From Antedon mediterranea (Eukaryota; Echinodermata; Crinoidea; Comatulida; Antedonidae), in NCBI RefSeq assembly GCF_964355755.1, contig NC_092677.1:7943001-8007000 (forward strand): a stretch of 64,000 nucleotides of DNA, read 5' to 3'. Each line of letters opens with the position of its first letter. Position 1 is the stretch's first letter. Of this stretch, positions 52,566-64,000 are shown piece after piece. The notes under the pieces were generated by a model. It was not told the DNA's origin and did no database searches. It worked only from the letters and a program-made list of their open reading frames with translations. Position numbers and translations under genes: made by a program.

Positions 52566-53260
52566 CTTGAAGAAATATAATGCAAGACGAATTGCTGAAG
52601 TTGTGGGTGAAAACGTTTTACACGCCACAACTTTATATTGAATTGCGGGACCTTGTCTTGTACAGTAATGGCAAGGTCAGTGAAGTTGGCCTAGCCATGG
52701 ATTATATCTACAGTGTTGCTGCTGACGAGCTCTGCATCAGATACCCCTAGGCATTTTCCATGGATGTGAAGAATGTCCCAGATTTTGCACAATTTCACCC
52801 TGAAAAAATAAAAAAATCATTGAATAATTTATATCAAACGTATAGTGTATTACCAAAGCTTGATAGCCTATATTGGAGTTTAGAAAGAATTGTGTTAAAC
52901 CTACACTGGTATCCAATATACAGATGCAAGGTTGAACCTCAAATGGATGGTTCTCCGTAGCATCAGCCGTTGTGAACGTATACTCATCATGCTTGGGAAT
53001 TGATAGATGAGCTCTACTCCTGGGTCACTAGACGCATCTTCTTCAGCTTGCTTCTCAGAATACCTGTGAACCAATTAGTTATGTTGTTTTGTAATGATAT
53101 AGGCATTAGGGTTGTTCGTTGCAAGCCACACATGAGAATACAATGTAAGACTTTGGACAAGACGATACAAGCCATGTTCTATACAACAGTAACTCTACAG
53201 AAAACTCTACTTCAACTCATTACTTCTTAAAATGTGACTTACCTTTCATTGCCTGTACTT
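52566..53260 (+). other. unassigned open fragments after the LINE piece
   Basis: A frame at 52,578-52,749 codes ELLKLWVKTFYTPQLYIELR and SEVGLAMDYIYSVAADELC, and one at 52,760-52,960 codes VPDFAQFHPEKIKKSLNN. They look protein-derived but I cannot name a family. They may be further transposon or processed pseudogene remains. Confidence 0.25.
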
Positions 53261-54379
53261 GGACCTCCTGTTTTATTTGTTTCTCTCACCCCTCCCCCTT
53301 GTTGGGTCTTCAACTGGGGGAGAAGGACCGGTCATTGCTAATAATGTAACCTCAACTTCAACTCATCATCTTCAAAGGTTGAATTGCCTGTAAGGATGAA
53401 ATATTAATTATTATTTAGATATTAAAAGAATAGGCAATGAAATAAAATTCAACTCATTTCTAAACATATGAAACTGAAAAACAAGAAATCTGGATAGATT
53501 ATGTGATACTTTAATATTGTTAAAGACAGATATTTACTTATTATATATAGCAAACTGGCAAGATTGTTAACAAGATCTTCTTCATAGAAGTCATCAACAT
53601 CAACAGGAGCCACAGCAACATCAACCATCATTATAACCGTTGTAGTGATGATGTCAATTGGGTTTAATTATTAATAATATTATCATCATCATCATCGTCG
53701 TCGTCGTCATCATCATCATTATTATTACACGGCTCCATATCTAATCATCCTCATCTATTAAAATGTTTTTTTTTTTTATATTTTTATACACAATACATTG
53801 CGTTGACAAAAAAAATAAAGCATACACGACAAAATAAACGAACTTTTGTTTGTATTTGTATATCCTATAACTATATCATTATAATATTATATAATCTGGC
53901 ATGAAGGCGAACATTCATAATAATAATAATTCATCAATGAATATGAAAAATAATATAAATATTATATCTAATGAGATGGGCTAAAATTTGTCTGAATATT
54001 ATTGCAACAAGCATTTACACGGCGATACTGCATTTTATTTTGTATAATGTTCTATCTTTGAATTTACTGTTTTAACAGTATTAAAATATTTGCATGATTC
54101 AATAGCAATACAGTTGCTGCACCCAACACAAATGCGTTACAAAGAACCATCCATATCATAATGTATTTGAATACTACTAAGTTAACTCTCCCAATACCGG
54201 ACTCTCTCTCTCTAAAAAAAAAAAAACAACTCTCCTAAAACCAGACTATATTTCTATACACATCTTAAAAAAAACCCACAATAATTAAAATGTATACAAT
54301 TAAAATACAATACTAAAGCAACATTTACAATGCTACACAACTATGTGAACAGAAGAACAATGTCATATTCATCACTTTA
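53261..54379. other. gene-free stretch with ATC/GTC microsatellite
   Basis: (ATC)n and (GTC)n run at 53,680-53,725. Otherwise AT-rich sequence with nothing recognised. Confidence 0.5.
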
Positions 54380-54672
54380 AGCCTGGTTTCCATAAAATCG
54401 CTACACCGTTTCCATTGAAATCGCTACACGCGCAAATGTCGCCGACGCGCATTGGGGAGGTCTCCCCGATTCATCGCAGACAAATCGGCAAAGTTCAACC
54501 ATGTTCAACTTTGCCGATTTTGTCGGCGATGAGTCGTATACGCGTGTACCAAAGAATATTTAGCGCTCGCGTACTAGATCCCCGATAAATTCTAGCGTTT
54601 CCATAGAATCGCTACGCTCTGTCGGCGACAGCAGTCGGCGACACGGTGTAGCGATTTTATGGAAACCAGGCT
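54380..54672. mobile_element. PIF/Harbinger-like MITE 1
   Basis: Ends AGCCTGGTTTCCATAAAATC and GATTTTATGGAAACCAGGCT are perfect inverted repeats (about 28 bp), flanked on both sides by TTA, the target duplication typical of PIF/Harbinger. 293 bp, no ORF. Confidence 0.8.
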
Positions 54673-54811
54673 TTACAATACACTATCTGTACATAAACTT
54701 CTCTGAAAAACATTTTAAAGCGTTTATATTCAGTGATTACGTATTTTTTAACACGGAATATGTTGATGAGACCACATCATTAACTATTAGTGAATATACA
54801 CAGCCTTATCT

Positions 54812-54946
54812 CAAGCTCTCTCCACACTATCAAACTAGTTTGACCAAAAAGGCGTGATATGCCAAAATATGGTAGTGATATGACATCATCATGTCCATAA
54901 TTATATGAACACATCACATTAAAATTTGATAGTGTAGACAGAGCTT
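54812..54946. mobile_element. short MITE, copy 2 (first at 10,734-10,888)
   Basis: AAGCTCTCTCCACACTATCA at the left and TTTGATAGTGTAGACAGAGC at the right form imperfect inverted repeats. The interior shares the GATGATGTCATATCAC word (inverted) with the other copy. Confidence 0.6.
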
Positions 54947-57057
54947 TAGAAATTCAGATTTGTTTGATAGCAACATGCGGACAACTTACTCGGACGTTTT
55001 GAGCAATGTCGTCATTAAAAGATGACGTCATGACTATCTTCACTGTTAATGCAGTTCAAAACGTTTAAGTAAGTGCACCGTTGTTGGAATATACATAGAT
55101 GTACACTACTAATGAATGAACACATTATTAGTAATGTATAATTTCACCTTCCTTTCACAGACACGTTTTACATACTGTTTATTATATTATCATTCTTTAA
55201 TACACTATAAATACATAATATACACTGAAAGACGAATTAAAAAATACTATATACAATACAAACTGTATACTGTGCAGACAACATATTTAAAATATATTTT
55301 TGTATCAACACTGCTCTTAGCTAACCTGCAATAAGAGTATAAACACATAATTTGGCCCTTTATTTGCAAATAACAATAACTTTTAAATTCAGACTCCAAG
55401 AAAAGAAAACGTACAAAGAATTAGGCCTACGAAATAAAATAAAAATGGAAACGTTTGTTAAGAAACAGAAAAAGAATATTTCGTTTAAAGTTTTTTTAAA
55501 AATTAGTAAAAATATATAGTATAAAAAAAAACCTCACACATTGAATAATCTTGTTGAGAGAAAGTTGTTTTGCGGTGATTTCATTTTTTAAATTATCACT
55601 AGCAAATACTTGTTTCAAACTTTTCTTTGAAGCCTGAATTTAATCATTAGGACAGCAGCAATATTAATCACAATTAAGGCCTTCCGATATTGTAAGTATA
55701 GTTTCTCAATAGCCTACTGAATAAGCACAAACTACTATTCTATAAAACACTAAAGCTAGGTATTGGCAGTTATTATCTAGGTCATCCCAATAAAAGGCAA
55801 CACAGTGCATTTAATGACAGACCACACTACAAAACTCTTAATATGTAAAGCACCTATTTACACAATAGTACCCCACCCCGCATTCCATGTTTATACTAAT
55901 AATAAAGAGTTTTTCCAATACCGTAAGGATAACTAAGAAATATATATCTTAGTAATTAAACCTGTAAAATAGGGAACTGATTTTAAACAAGAAAGCAAAG
56001 TATTCCATTATCAGATTATGTCTCTTCTTCTCTCTCTCTTCTTCTTGGGGTCTTTGGAACATAATGCTGTTGATGGTCACTTCGTACCGACTGTGATAGA
56101 AGACTACCTGGTACTCATGTACCTTATCTACACCAACGAACACTGTTTTAAACGAATGGTCGAGTGCAGCTGAAGTTTTTAGAAGAAACACATAGTGATC
56201 CGATGTAAATGAAACAATTACAAATTCATCTTTATGGTATTAATTTGTTTAAAATCACTAGATATTTTTATGAGAAGACACAAATGGACAATAAACAAAG
56301 TTTCGAGCCTACTAGTGTTAAAAAAAAAGGTTGAACAAATAGGAATACATGCATACACATGTCTACATTTTTCCAGAACTGTATGCATAGTGGCTGCAAC
56401 GATACACTGTACATGATATGTGTACTTATCTAATACAAAACAATTGGCAGTTGTTATGTCCGTGCATCCTAATTTTTACTTTGGGATACTGTATGGAGTA
56501 AAATATAAAAAGCTAAATCTCTATAAACACTACAAGAAAATGGTAACACTATTATAAACACTTTTCAATTTTTTAGATAGATAAATATTCTAACGACAAA
56601 AAGTTTTTACAAAACAAGATATATATTCTAGGTTTATTATTGTTTTTAGTATTTCTAAGAGCAAAAAAAAAAACAAAAACCACACACAATTAGATAACAT
56701 AAATGTAACTAACACGTCAGTTCTACATAATATATTCATTAGAAGCAAATATTTTGTATACAACATTAATAGTTTACCAACGTGAGTAAATATTCTTTTA
56801 GAAAAATTTTCAAAATAGAAATTATTGCAAGAACCGATACAATAATATTTCATAAAATATGACAATAAAACTATCTAACTTACTAATTATCAAGGTAAGG
56901 TTCGCCACATATTCGGCACAACAATTTTTTCTCTTAATATCATTTTTTAATAATAAAACAAAGTAACATAATAAAACGAAATTTAGCATTTTTTTTTTGC
57001 ATTTTATGATTCATATAGAAAAATAAATCTGTCATGAATGTTAGGCAGTAAAGCTTA
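54947..57057. other. gene-free stretch
   Basis: AT-rich. Short reverse-strand frames at 55,949-56,191 and 56,590-56,865 have no recognisable domain or splice context. The region may include 3' UTR of the reverse-strand receptor gene. Confidence 0.4.
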
Positions 57058-57516
57058 AGCCTGTTTTCCACTCAAAGTGAAGTTACGCGTATCCAATGTT
57101 TAGCAGGGAACAAAAATCGCACTGCCCTTTCCACCACTTAACAATAGCTGCGATTTTTATCTCGTGCCTGCTGCTGACCCGTACGATTTACATGGACCAA
57201 TGACAACTTCTTTCCTGTGCTCTGATTGGTTGCTTCGCAAAAAGTAGAAAGTGTTCGAACTTTAAAGTACTTGTCTCAGTATAGACGGAGTGTTTACTTA
57301 ATAATAAAACAATAAATATTTTGGCACATACGGCGTTTCATACGTATATTAATTGAGCTCCTATTTAAAGACAAAAACCAAAAAAGACCACTACAGACAT
57401 GAGGGTTAGGTTATATAAATTACGTAGAGTACTAATAATTTTGCTGACGCGAAAAACTAGGGGAGTTGAAAGGCTTTTGATTCGCGCGAATAAATTTGCC
57501 TAGTGGAAAACAGGCT
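57058..57516. mobile_element. PIF/Harbinger-like MITE 2
   Basis: AGCCTGTTTTCCACTCAAAG at the left and CTAGTGGAAAACAGGCT at the right, flanked by TTA on both sides. Terminal words resemble those of MITE 1, so the two are related. 459 bp, no ORF. Confidence 0.75.
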
Positions 57517-57887
57517 TTACAATTTAATACAAAAAAACATTTAACAACCGATTTTCGGTCAATGATTTACTAAATCAGCTACTTGGTAGACATGGATGTA
57601 TAATAAGCATAATAATTAATTTTAGGCCATAAATATTTGTTTTGTCTTTTTCTTATAAACTGTAATATCATATAGTTAGTTTTTGCATAATGTTTCCAAC
57701 ATAAATTTAGTTGTAGTTCTATAATACATATAGCTTATCAATTATTAGGCTTTTTAAAACTATAGCATGTATAATATTTTTGGCTGTTTTACCATTTGAA
57801 AGCTTTTGTACAATCAGTGTATTGGTATTCGGAAGGGACCATACAATAATTGGGGACACAACAATTCATTAATAACTCTTGAATTAA

Positions 57888-58762
57888 TTACATTGATGGT
57901 GAACGAGTCGGCCAATTTTGATAATCATGCTTTTTTAACTTTTCCCGTTGTTTCTTTGCATCTGCTTTGTGTTTAACTTTCCCATCTTTACCTTGCTTTT
58001 TCACTTTCTTCTTCTCGCCTTTGTTGTTATTCCTGCTAATCTTCTCTTTCTCCATCTGTCGTCGGTAATCCCTAGCGTCGCCATTAAGCGTGTTTGACTT
58101 GATTTTTATACTCGCTGGTTGAGAATTGTTCCCTTGAAGTCGAACCTCCTCGTACATATGATCTAATTGCCGCACAGATGTCTTGAGAGATGGTGACGAT
58201 TTTGAAGCCGTCATTTTCATTTCACCCCCATCATCGTCATCATCATTTGCCATTGCTTCGTAAGTGTGATCTTTTCGTTTCCAGAAGTTCTCTGGGGTTT
58301 TGATAGATTCAATGTGTACCATATCTCTCGGTGGCATGGTTATCGTGAGTGGTATTTTTTCGTCCTTTTCACTTACTGCTTCATATAAGTGTAATGACTC
58401 TTTGTTTTTATACGACTGATGTGTAGCATTCTGGGAAGAGTTTGGCGATTTATCGTCTCCATCTTTGCAGTCCTCAATGCTTTGATATCCGGTCTCTCTG
58501 ATGGGAATACCCTCATTGCTACCTGTTGAGTCTCTTGAGCTGTGACTCTTTACTTTTGGCCTTGCTCCGGTTCCAGCGAACAGGTTTTCATTAGGTGTGT
58601 TTGCTTGATTTGTTGCTTGTTTGTTTTTGCTGTTTTTGTCTACTTTAGCATACAAATAGCTGAAATCAGTTGCATTTTTTTCATCTGATTGTTTTTGTTT
58701 CTTTGCTCCACCTTTTTGCTTTGACTTATCAACAACAGCATAAAGTGGCATACCGGTTCCTC
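57888..58762 (-). CDS. last coding exon of a probable receptor: cytoplasmic tail with tyrosine motifs
   Basis: On the reverse strand a clean acceptor (GTCATTGCAG) opens an exon that reads GTGMPLYAVVDKSKQKGGA and stays open for 290 codons. It contains YAVV, YLYAKV, YQSI, LYEAV, TYEAM and MYEEV. These YxxV/YxxM motifs, at about residues 4, 34, 89, 123, 164 and 200 from the first Met, look like SH2-docking sites; YEAM has the PI3K-type form. The C-terminal 60 residues are lysine-rich. There is no hydrophobic segment or cysteine-rich domain, so it is read as an intracellular tail whose membrane and outer parts lie upstream, beyond about 58.8 kb on the + coordinates. Similar lysine-rich YAxV tails occur on invertebrate EGF/Ig-type receptors. 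Identity is not established; a scaffold protein is an alternative. Confidence 0.55.
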
Positions 58763-61054
58763 CTGCAATGACAAAAAAACGAATAAAATGTTAATCAAAA
58801 GCATAACACCTTATAAAACATATGTTATATGAAGATAAACTCTCTAAAAAAGATAATTAATGTCAAAGACATTTAACAAGAGGGTAGTATCGTTGAATGA
58901 ATATAATTAATTGATCAAGATGGGTAATATTGACTATCAACAGGAGACAGACACTTCAAATTTCTATCATCTTCTAAATTACTGATTTCCTTTCTGTTGA
59001 TTCAATTTGGGGCGGTGTACCCTTGACTTCGTGTACAGGAGAATGTAATTGTGAACAAACAGATTATAAAAAATGAATTTGATGATAAAAACATAGCAAT
59101 CCTTGCAGTGTTGCAGTGTATGAATATGAATATCATATTATCTGGCCATACGAATATGAATCATGTTTAATTAAGTGCAGAAATATTTTTATTTTTTCAG
59201 TGCACAGAAAACTCAAACAAGCTGTACTCTTTATGTATTATTATATTACATTACAGTGAAGAATTTCTTTGCCTTTAAGAAAATTGTAAACTTTAGCCAA
59301 ATTGTCTTTCTAAAGCAAAAATAAATGATGAGGTTCAAAAGGGGGAAGTACTGTATATTAAAACTCTCCATAGTTCTCTGAATAGTACAAGGTAGAAAAG
59401 AATTGGGAGGATAATAAGACCTTTTGAAAATTCAAGTCTCAAAATCTTTAATTATTTGATGATAACATAGATATAAATATTTTAAATATCTGTGCCAAAA
59501 CAAAATTGTAAAAGGAAACAATTCTGAAATAGAATGGATTGTTCTTTTGAAATCACCTATAATAATGTATTACTTCACAAGAACTACTACACATTTGTCA
59601 CTTTATAGCATGCTTGTTATCCTGAAAAAAAGTGCCGTTTACTATTTTTTTTAATTGCTTAAAATGAATACATGGTCAAACATTTATTTACGGACATAAT
59701 AGAAAAATATGTTAAAGAAGATTTTCCAAAGTATTGTAGTAAAGGGTTTAACAGCTTATTTCTATTGCAGTTTAAAAATAATGTAAACAGTATAGCTTTC
59801 ACTATATTTTGATTTGATTTTATCTTACTTTTTAATATTTGTAAAAAAGAATGGTCAGCATTTTTATTACGCAATTGGAAAACTTTTACATACATTTGAA
59901 TTGAAAACATATGGCACTTGTGGAATCTCGGAAATAGCACTTACACATTAATGCTTTAGTTTTATTTTTAGCACTTACTCGGTAGAGCATTTGTGTAGTA
60001 AGTCATCATTTTGAATAAAACACAATAAAAATGTTGTTAATTGTTGGCCTGTTTCCAAAAAGAATGAAACATATCCGCCTTCAATTTGAAAATTGTTCAT
60101 ACATTTTCAACTTCTACACAAATTCTGTGTGGAAAATTAATTTATAGTTTATTGATAGATTAAAAAATATACATTGTTCACCATTATTATAAGATTAGAA
60201 AGTATGGTTCTGGATTCGGCAAAAAAGAGGTATTACACTCTTAGGGAGAAATTTGATTAGGGGAGGCATAAAGAGTTTGCTAGGTGATATATACTGGAAA
60301 TTAATTATTGAGGAAGTGAAAATGAGAAAGTCACTCCAATCAAGATTTAAACCTGAAATCTTCTGCTTTTTATGCAGGCATTTTAACCTTAAGGGCCACT
60401 ATCACGGTATGGTTCAATACAAAATTTGCATATTAATCCCTCTAAACTGCTGATATTTAAAAATTAATTTTTAAATGGTAAAGATGAGGAAATCTTCTTC
60501 AAATAATCTAATCACACTTTGCTATTAACATACACTTGTCATTTCTGTATTTTATGTTTCAATTTTGGACAGTATAATACAAATATCTGCATTCTTATGA
60601 CGACGATTGGACTCCTTCCCAGCCACACGATATTTATGGTGTGTCCCATCATCTCTATTCATAAATTAAAGAATCTATAGCATAAGGAAACAGGACAAAA
60701 CAATGAATATAGATGAAGGCATGCACCAACTATCCCATATCTGTATGCAGCCTACTGTAAACAAGTCACTGGTCATGTTTTAACCTATAAATGCTTTGAT
60801 TGGTTTGGTTATGTTGCAGATATTAAAATGAAATCTCAAACTTATATAATGAGGTGAAAGCATTTAAAAATGATTTAAAGTCTGTTGTTGCTAAAGTATT
60901 TCCTGTCTCCATCTGTGACTCAAATTTACTTTTATAGACAACCTGATACTGAAATTGTTCATATGGCAAATTGAACTATTAAAATTGTGGTGGTGATTAG
61001 CAACTTTTAAAATATAACTTTTCCTGTAACTTGATTCAATTTGTCACCTTAATC
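58763..61054. other. probable intron of the reverse-strand receptor gene
   Basis: No further exon with domain signature was found. The sequence is AT-rich without clear transposon ends. Confidence 0.4.
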
Positions 61055-62875
61055 TATATATAAATTTACGTAAGGGCAAAAATCGGTAAATCGCGCCTTA
61101 CTTCTAGAATTTTTACTCGATGGTATGTAAAGTTGGTTCGTACTTTCGGTACTGATTTTAACCACCTGATGTAACCCTGTTTACTAATTAAATTGAGTTA
61201 GATAATTAGTTATTGACGATTAAAACGAATTTAGGTTCAACGATTTGCCCCAAATAGGGGTGTTTTCCGATCGTGGTATACACTGTCTAATGGATGTCCA
61301 TCTTGAAAAATACCCGCCACAAAAATGCGAGGAGGCTTCGCATTTTCCTATCTCCTCCTACGATAATTGTTTTTAATAGCTGAAAACCGGTTGAACAGTT
61401 CGAGTACAGCATCATAATGTTGAAGACAGGCCGATTTTCTTTAAAAAATACTATTTTGATACATTTAATATACGTTTTTACAAATGTATTGATTTGTGAT
61501 GAATGGAACATTCCAAATTATTTGGTTTAACCATACAGGTATAGATTTAGATTTATGGGCCCCCTTGGAGAATAAACATAAATAGTATTGCAATGCTGTA
61601 CAATACTGTTAAGGTATTAACCACTTTTGATCGCAATTTGAATCGCAAATGTCTTACTGTGAGTGTTGGTACTGTTAGATGTAATATAAAAATATATACC
61701 AATAAACTTTATTACTGTGAGTGTGGGTAGGCCCTACTGTTAGATTATAAACATATAATATACAAATAAACATTCCAAATTATTTGGTTTAACCATAGAG
61801 GTATAGATTTAGATTTATGGGCGGGCTCCCTTGGAGAATAAACATAAATAGTATTGCAATGCTGTACAATACTGTTAAGGTATTAACCACTTTTGATCGC
61901 AATTTGAATCGCAAATTTCTTACTGTGAGTGTTGGTACTGTTAGATGTAATATAAAAATATATACAAATAAACTTTATTACTGTGAGTGGTAGGCCCTAC
62001 TGTTAGATTATAAACATATAATATACAAATAAACATTCCAAATTATTTGGTTTAACCATAGAGGTATAGATTTAGATTTATGGGCCCCCTTGGAGAATAA
62101 ACATAAATAGTATTGCAATGCTGTACAATACTGTTAAGGTATTAACCACTTTTGATCGCAATTTGAATCGCAAATTTCTTACTGTGAGTGTTGGTACTGT
62201 TAGATGTAATATAAAAATATATACAAATAAACTTTATTACTGTGACTGGTAGGCCCTACTGTTAGATTATAAACATATAATATACAAATAAATAAACGTT
62301 ATTACTGACAGTTGCTTCTCAACGTTTGTATTAATTAATAATTTAAAAATATATAAACGTCGTAGTGGTGTATCGTAACACATGTACTTTACTATTTCAA
62401 TCGACTATGACAGTGACAGTTCTAACAAAATACCGTATTAAATCGCAAATGTTTTACTGTATTTAGTGGTATATTATTTATAGGCCTATAAAACATTAAA
62501 AACAATATTTCGTTACTGAGTGGATAAGAATATATTTTAAAATGTTTCCTCTTTGTACCGATCTTCTTCCCCCATCCCTCAACCCTTAATGTTACATACA
62601 AAACACAAATTGGGTTTTTTTAAATGAGTCCAAATAAAAAAATTTGACTCATTTTGTTTCTCTCTCGGAAGTAATTCCCAGGGTGCTAATTTTGGTTGAC
62701 TACATAAATCATTGTGTATATTTATTCGTTTCTGTAAACGACAATGTATTATAGTCCTGCGGTACTTACATTTGAAATCTCCATTTTTTTCTCGCTGGAA
62801 ATACTGTGTATTCGAGAACCATCTGTGGGCACGACCTAGATGGTACGCGAGCGAAGCGAGCGTGCCATCTAGTAA
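61055..62875 (+). mobile_element. non-autonomous repeat family R, copy 2 (most complete)
   Basis: Runs from AATTTACGTAAGGGCAAAAA to GAGCGAAGCGAGCGTGCCAT. A tandem array of 262-bp units occupies 61,510-62,300. Left part matches 2480-2815 reversed, right part matches 805-1000 reversed. No transposase is present. Confidence 0.7.
61510..62300 (+). repeat. 262-bp tandem array (3 units)
   Basis: ATTCCAAATTATTTGGTTTA starts at 61,510, 61,772 and 62,035. Each unit contains GTATTGCAATGCTGTACAAT, AATCGCAAAT and two ATTACTGTGAGTG words. It is internal to family R copy 2; copies 1 and 3 have one unit. Confidence 0.9.
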
Positions 62876-63839
62876 TAATAATTGACAATTTTATATATAA
62901 TGTTTAAATATAAAGTAAACTGGAAACTTCCAAGCAACCCTTCTAGAACAAGTAATAAGAAAGATACCCATACCTTTAAAACAAATTCTCAGTACAATTC
63001 TGGTAATTTTGATGTTTATGGGTATGTGCAATAGCAAACAAATAGATACCGGGAAACCATACAAACTCACTCTCTCTTTTATTATAGTATTAATAAAAGA
63101 TAACAAAGGTAGGCCAATGCAGATTTGACCTAAGACGAATCTTCTGCTTTATACTCGATGTAGCCGAGTATTCCATTGGTTCTTTAATGGTTTGTCTTGT
63201 TTGTTTGGATAGCTCCAAACCAGCCGCGTAACAAGGGGGTCTTGTCAGGGGGGGGAGGGGCAAAGAGGGGAAAATCCTTCCAGACACCAAGTACTTGAGC
63301 CACAGCCCCCCCATGGTGGGGGCTGTGGCGAAGCGAATTTTGGTAAATGACACCCCTAGATCGTCGGAAATGGTACTCTCGCACATAAAATTCACGATAA
63401 ATGGCGCCTAACTAGTAGTAGTTGGCCTGGAAATAACACTCCCATTTATTGCACAGCAATCAGCAAAATGATCGTACATTTTCCACCGTTAAAAACTCAG
63501 GTGACATAACATTTGAACATGTGAAAACCCAATCTAACATTGGATCCGCACCTGGCAAAGGTAGTAATTTTTCCGGTTAGAAGACTGAAACAGGGCCGTA
63601 ACCAGGTTTGACGGCGGGGTGGATCGTTAAATTGTTTAGTGGAACCATACCCTCGAATTTTTTTTTCTCTATAGGCCTATGTATGGCCGCAAATCGCATT
63701 TCCGGCTAAACTCTTTTGTTTATGAACTATATAATTTGGTGAAATTTCCAGCCCACGAATTTCAATTGCCGACCTTATTGCCGACCTTAAATTGTCAGAG
63801 GACGGCATTCTCTTGCCGACCGAAACTAGGCTAGATCCC
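62876..63839. other. gene-free stretch with a GC-rich palindrome
   Basis: Includes a poly-G patch at 63,240 and the near-perfect palindrome GCCACAGCCCCC...GGGGGCTGTGGC at 63,298-63,328. No exon was recognised. Confidence 0.5.
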
Positions 63840-64000
63840 GGGTGTCACGAAAGCTCAGACCACGAAAGCTCAGACCCCCTAAGACCTAAGATCACGAAAG
63901 CTAAGACCCAACACCTAAGATTACAAATACTAAGATATACTACAGATTAAAAACAATACTTGTTTATCCATACATAATTTTAAACACAGTAGGTTTCATT
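63840..64000 (+). mobile_element. MULE-like long-TIR element, second copy, cut by the window end
   Basis: Starts GGGTGTCACGAAAGCTCAGA and continues with CCCCTAAGACCTAAGATCAC, matching the terminus at 31,067. Its next 70 bp (CTAAGATATACTACAG ... CACAGTAGGTTTCATT) are the complement of 47,450-47,530. Confidence 0.75.

Noticed and set aside
59659-59940. 93-aa reverse-strand frame as an upstream exon of the receptor gene
   Set aside because: No cysteine pattern, membrane segment or good splice borders; composition is that of AT-rich non-coding DNA.

Overview
This is eukaryotic, intron-containing, AT-rich DNA with abundant transposable elements. The word AGGCCTA recurs strikingly often. The repertoire fits a marine invertebrate, most likely a deuterostome such as an echinoderm: a CAP plus EGF secreted protein, a receptor tail rich in tyrosine motifs, a Penelope element with a GIY-YIG domain, a 5S-derived SINE, CR1/L2-like and Tx1-like LINEs, and a CACTA-like element carrying a DUF4806 gene. 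The taxon is an inference. No bacterial operon, CRISPR array or functional rRNA/tRNA cluster was seen.

Three host genes are visible. (1) About 3.1-5.5 kb, + strand: the 3' part of a CAP/SCP-type secreted protein followed by one EGF-like exon. It carries a 22-bp coding minisatellite and a 13-G run that breaks the frame. (2) 22,596-48,308, + strand: a complete six-exon gene whose splice phases all join, coding for 496 aa. It has a type II signal anchor, an FkbM-type methyltransferase fold, and a C-terminal NodB/polysaccharide-deacetylase-like fold with degenerate metal-binding motifs. This two-domain membrane protein is the most interesting host gene here. (3) 57,888-58,762, - strand: the last coding exon of a probable receptor, a cytoplasmic tail with YxxV/YxxM motifs.

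Most of the rest is mobile DNA, often nested. Intron 5 of gene 2 is 19 kb because a 15.5-kb CACTA/EnSpm-like transposon (31,279-46,782) sits in a MULE-like long-TIR element, which sits in a GACC-rich repeat. The transposon encodes a 679-aa tnp2-type transposase and a ten-exon DUF4806 protein. Its introns have in turn collected a 5S rRNA-tRNA composite SINE, LINE fragments and another copy of the same GACC-rich repeat. Elsewhere, a Tx1/L1-like LINE (15.5-19.2 kb, - strand) has a hAT-like element inserted inside its YADD catalytic box. A Penelope element forms a near-perfect inverted repeat (20.1-21.8 kb). A foldback element (24.2-25.7 kb) lies in intron 2. A roughly 1.8-kb non-autonomous family has copies at 0.8-2.8, 50.0-50.6 and 61.1-62.9 kb.

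Stretches with no recognisable gene are listed as such. All assignments come from reading translations and motifs by eye; no database search was run.
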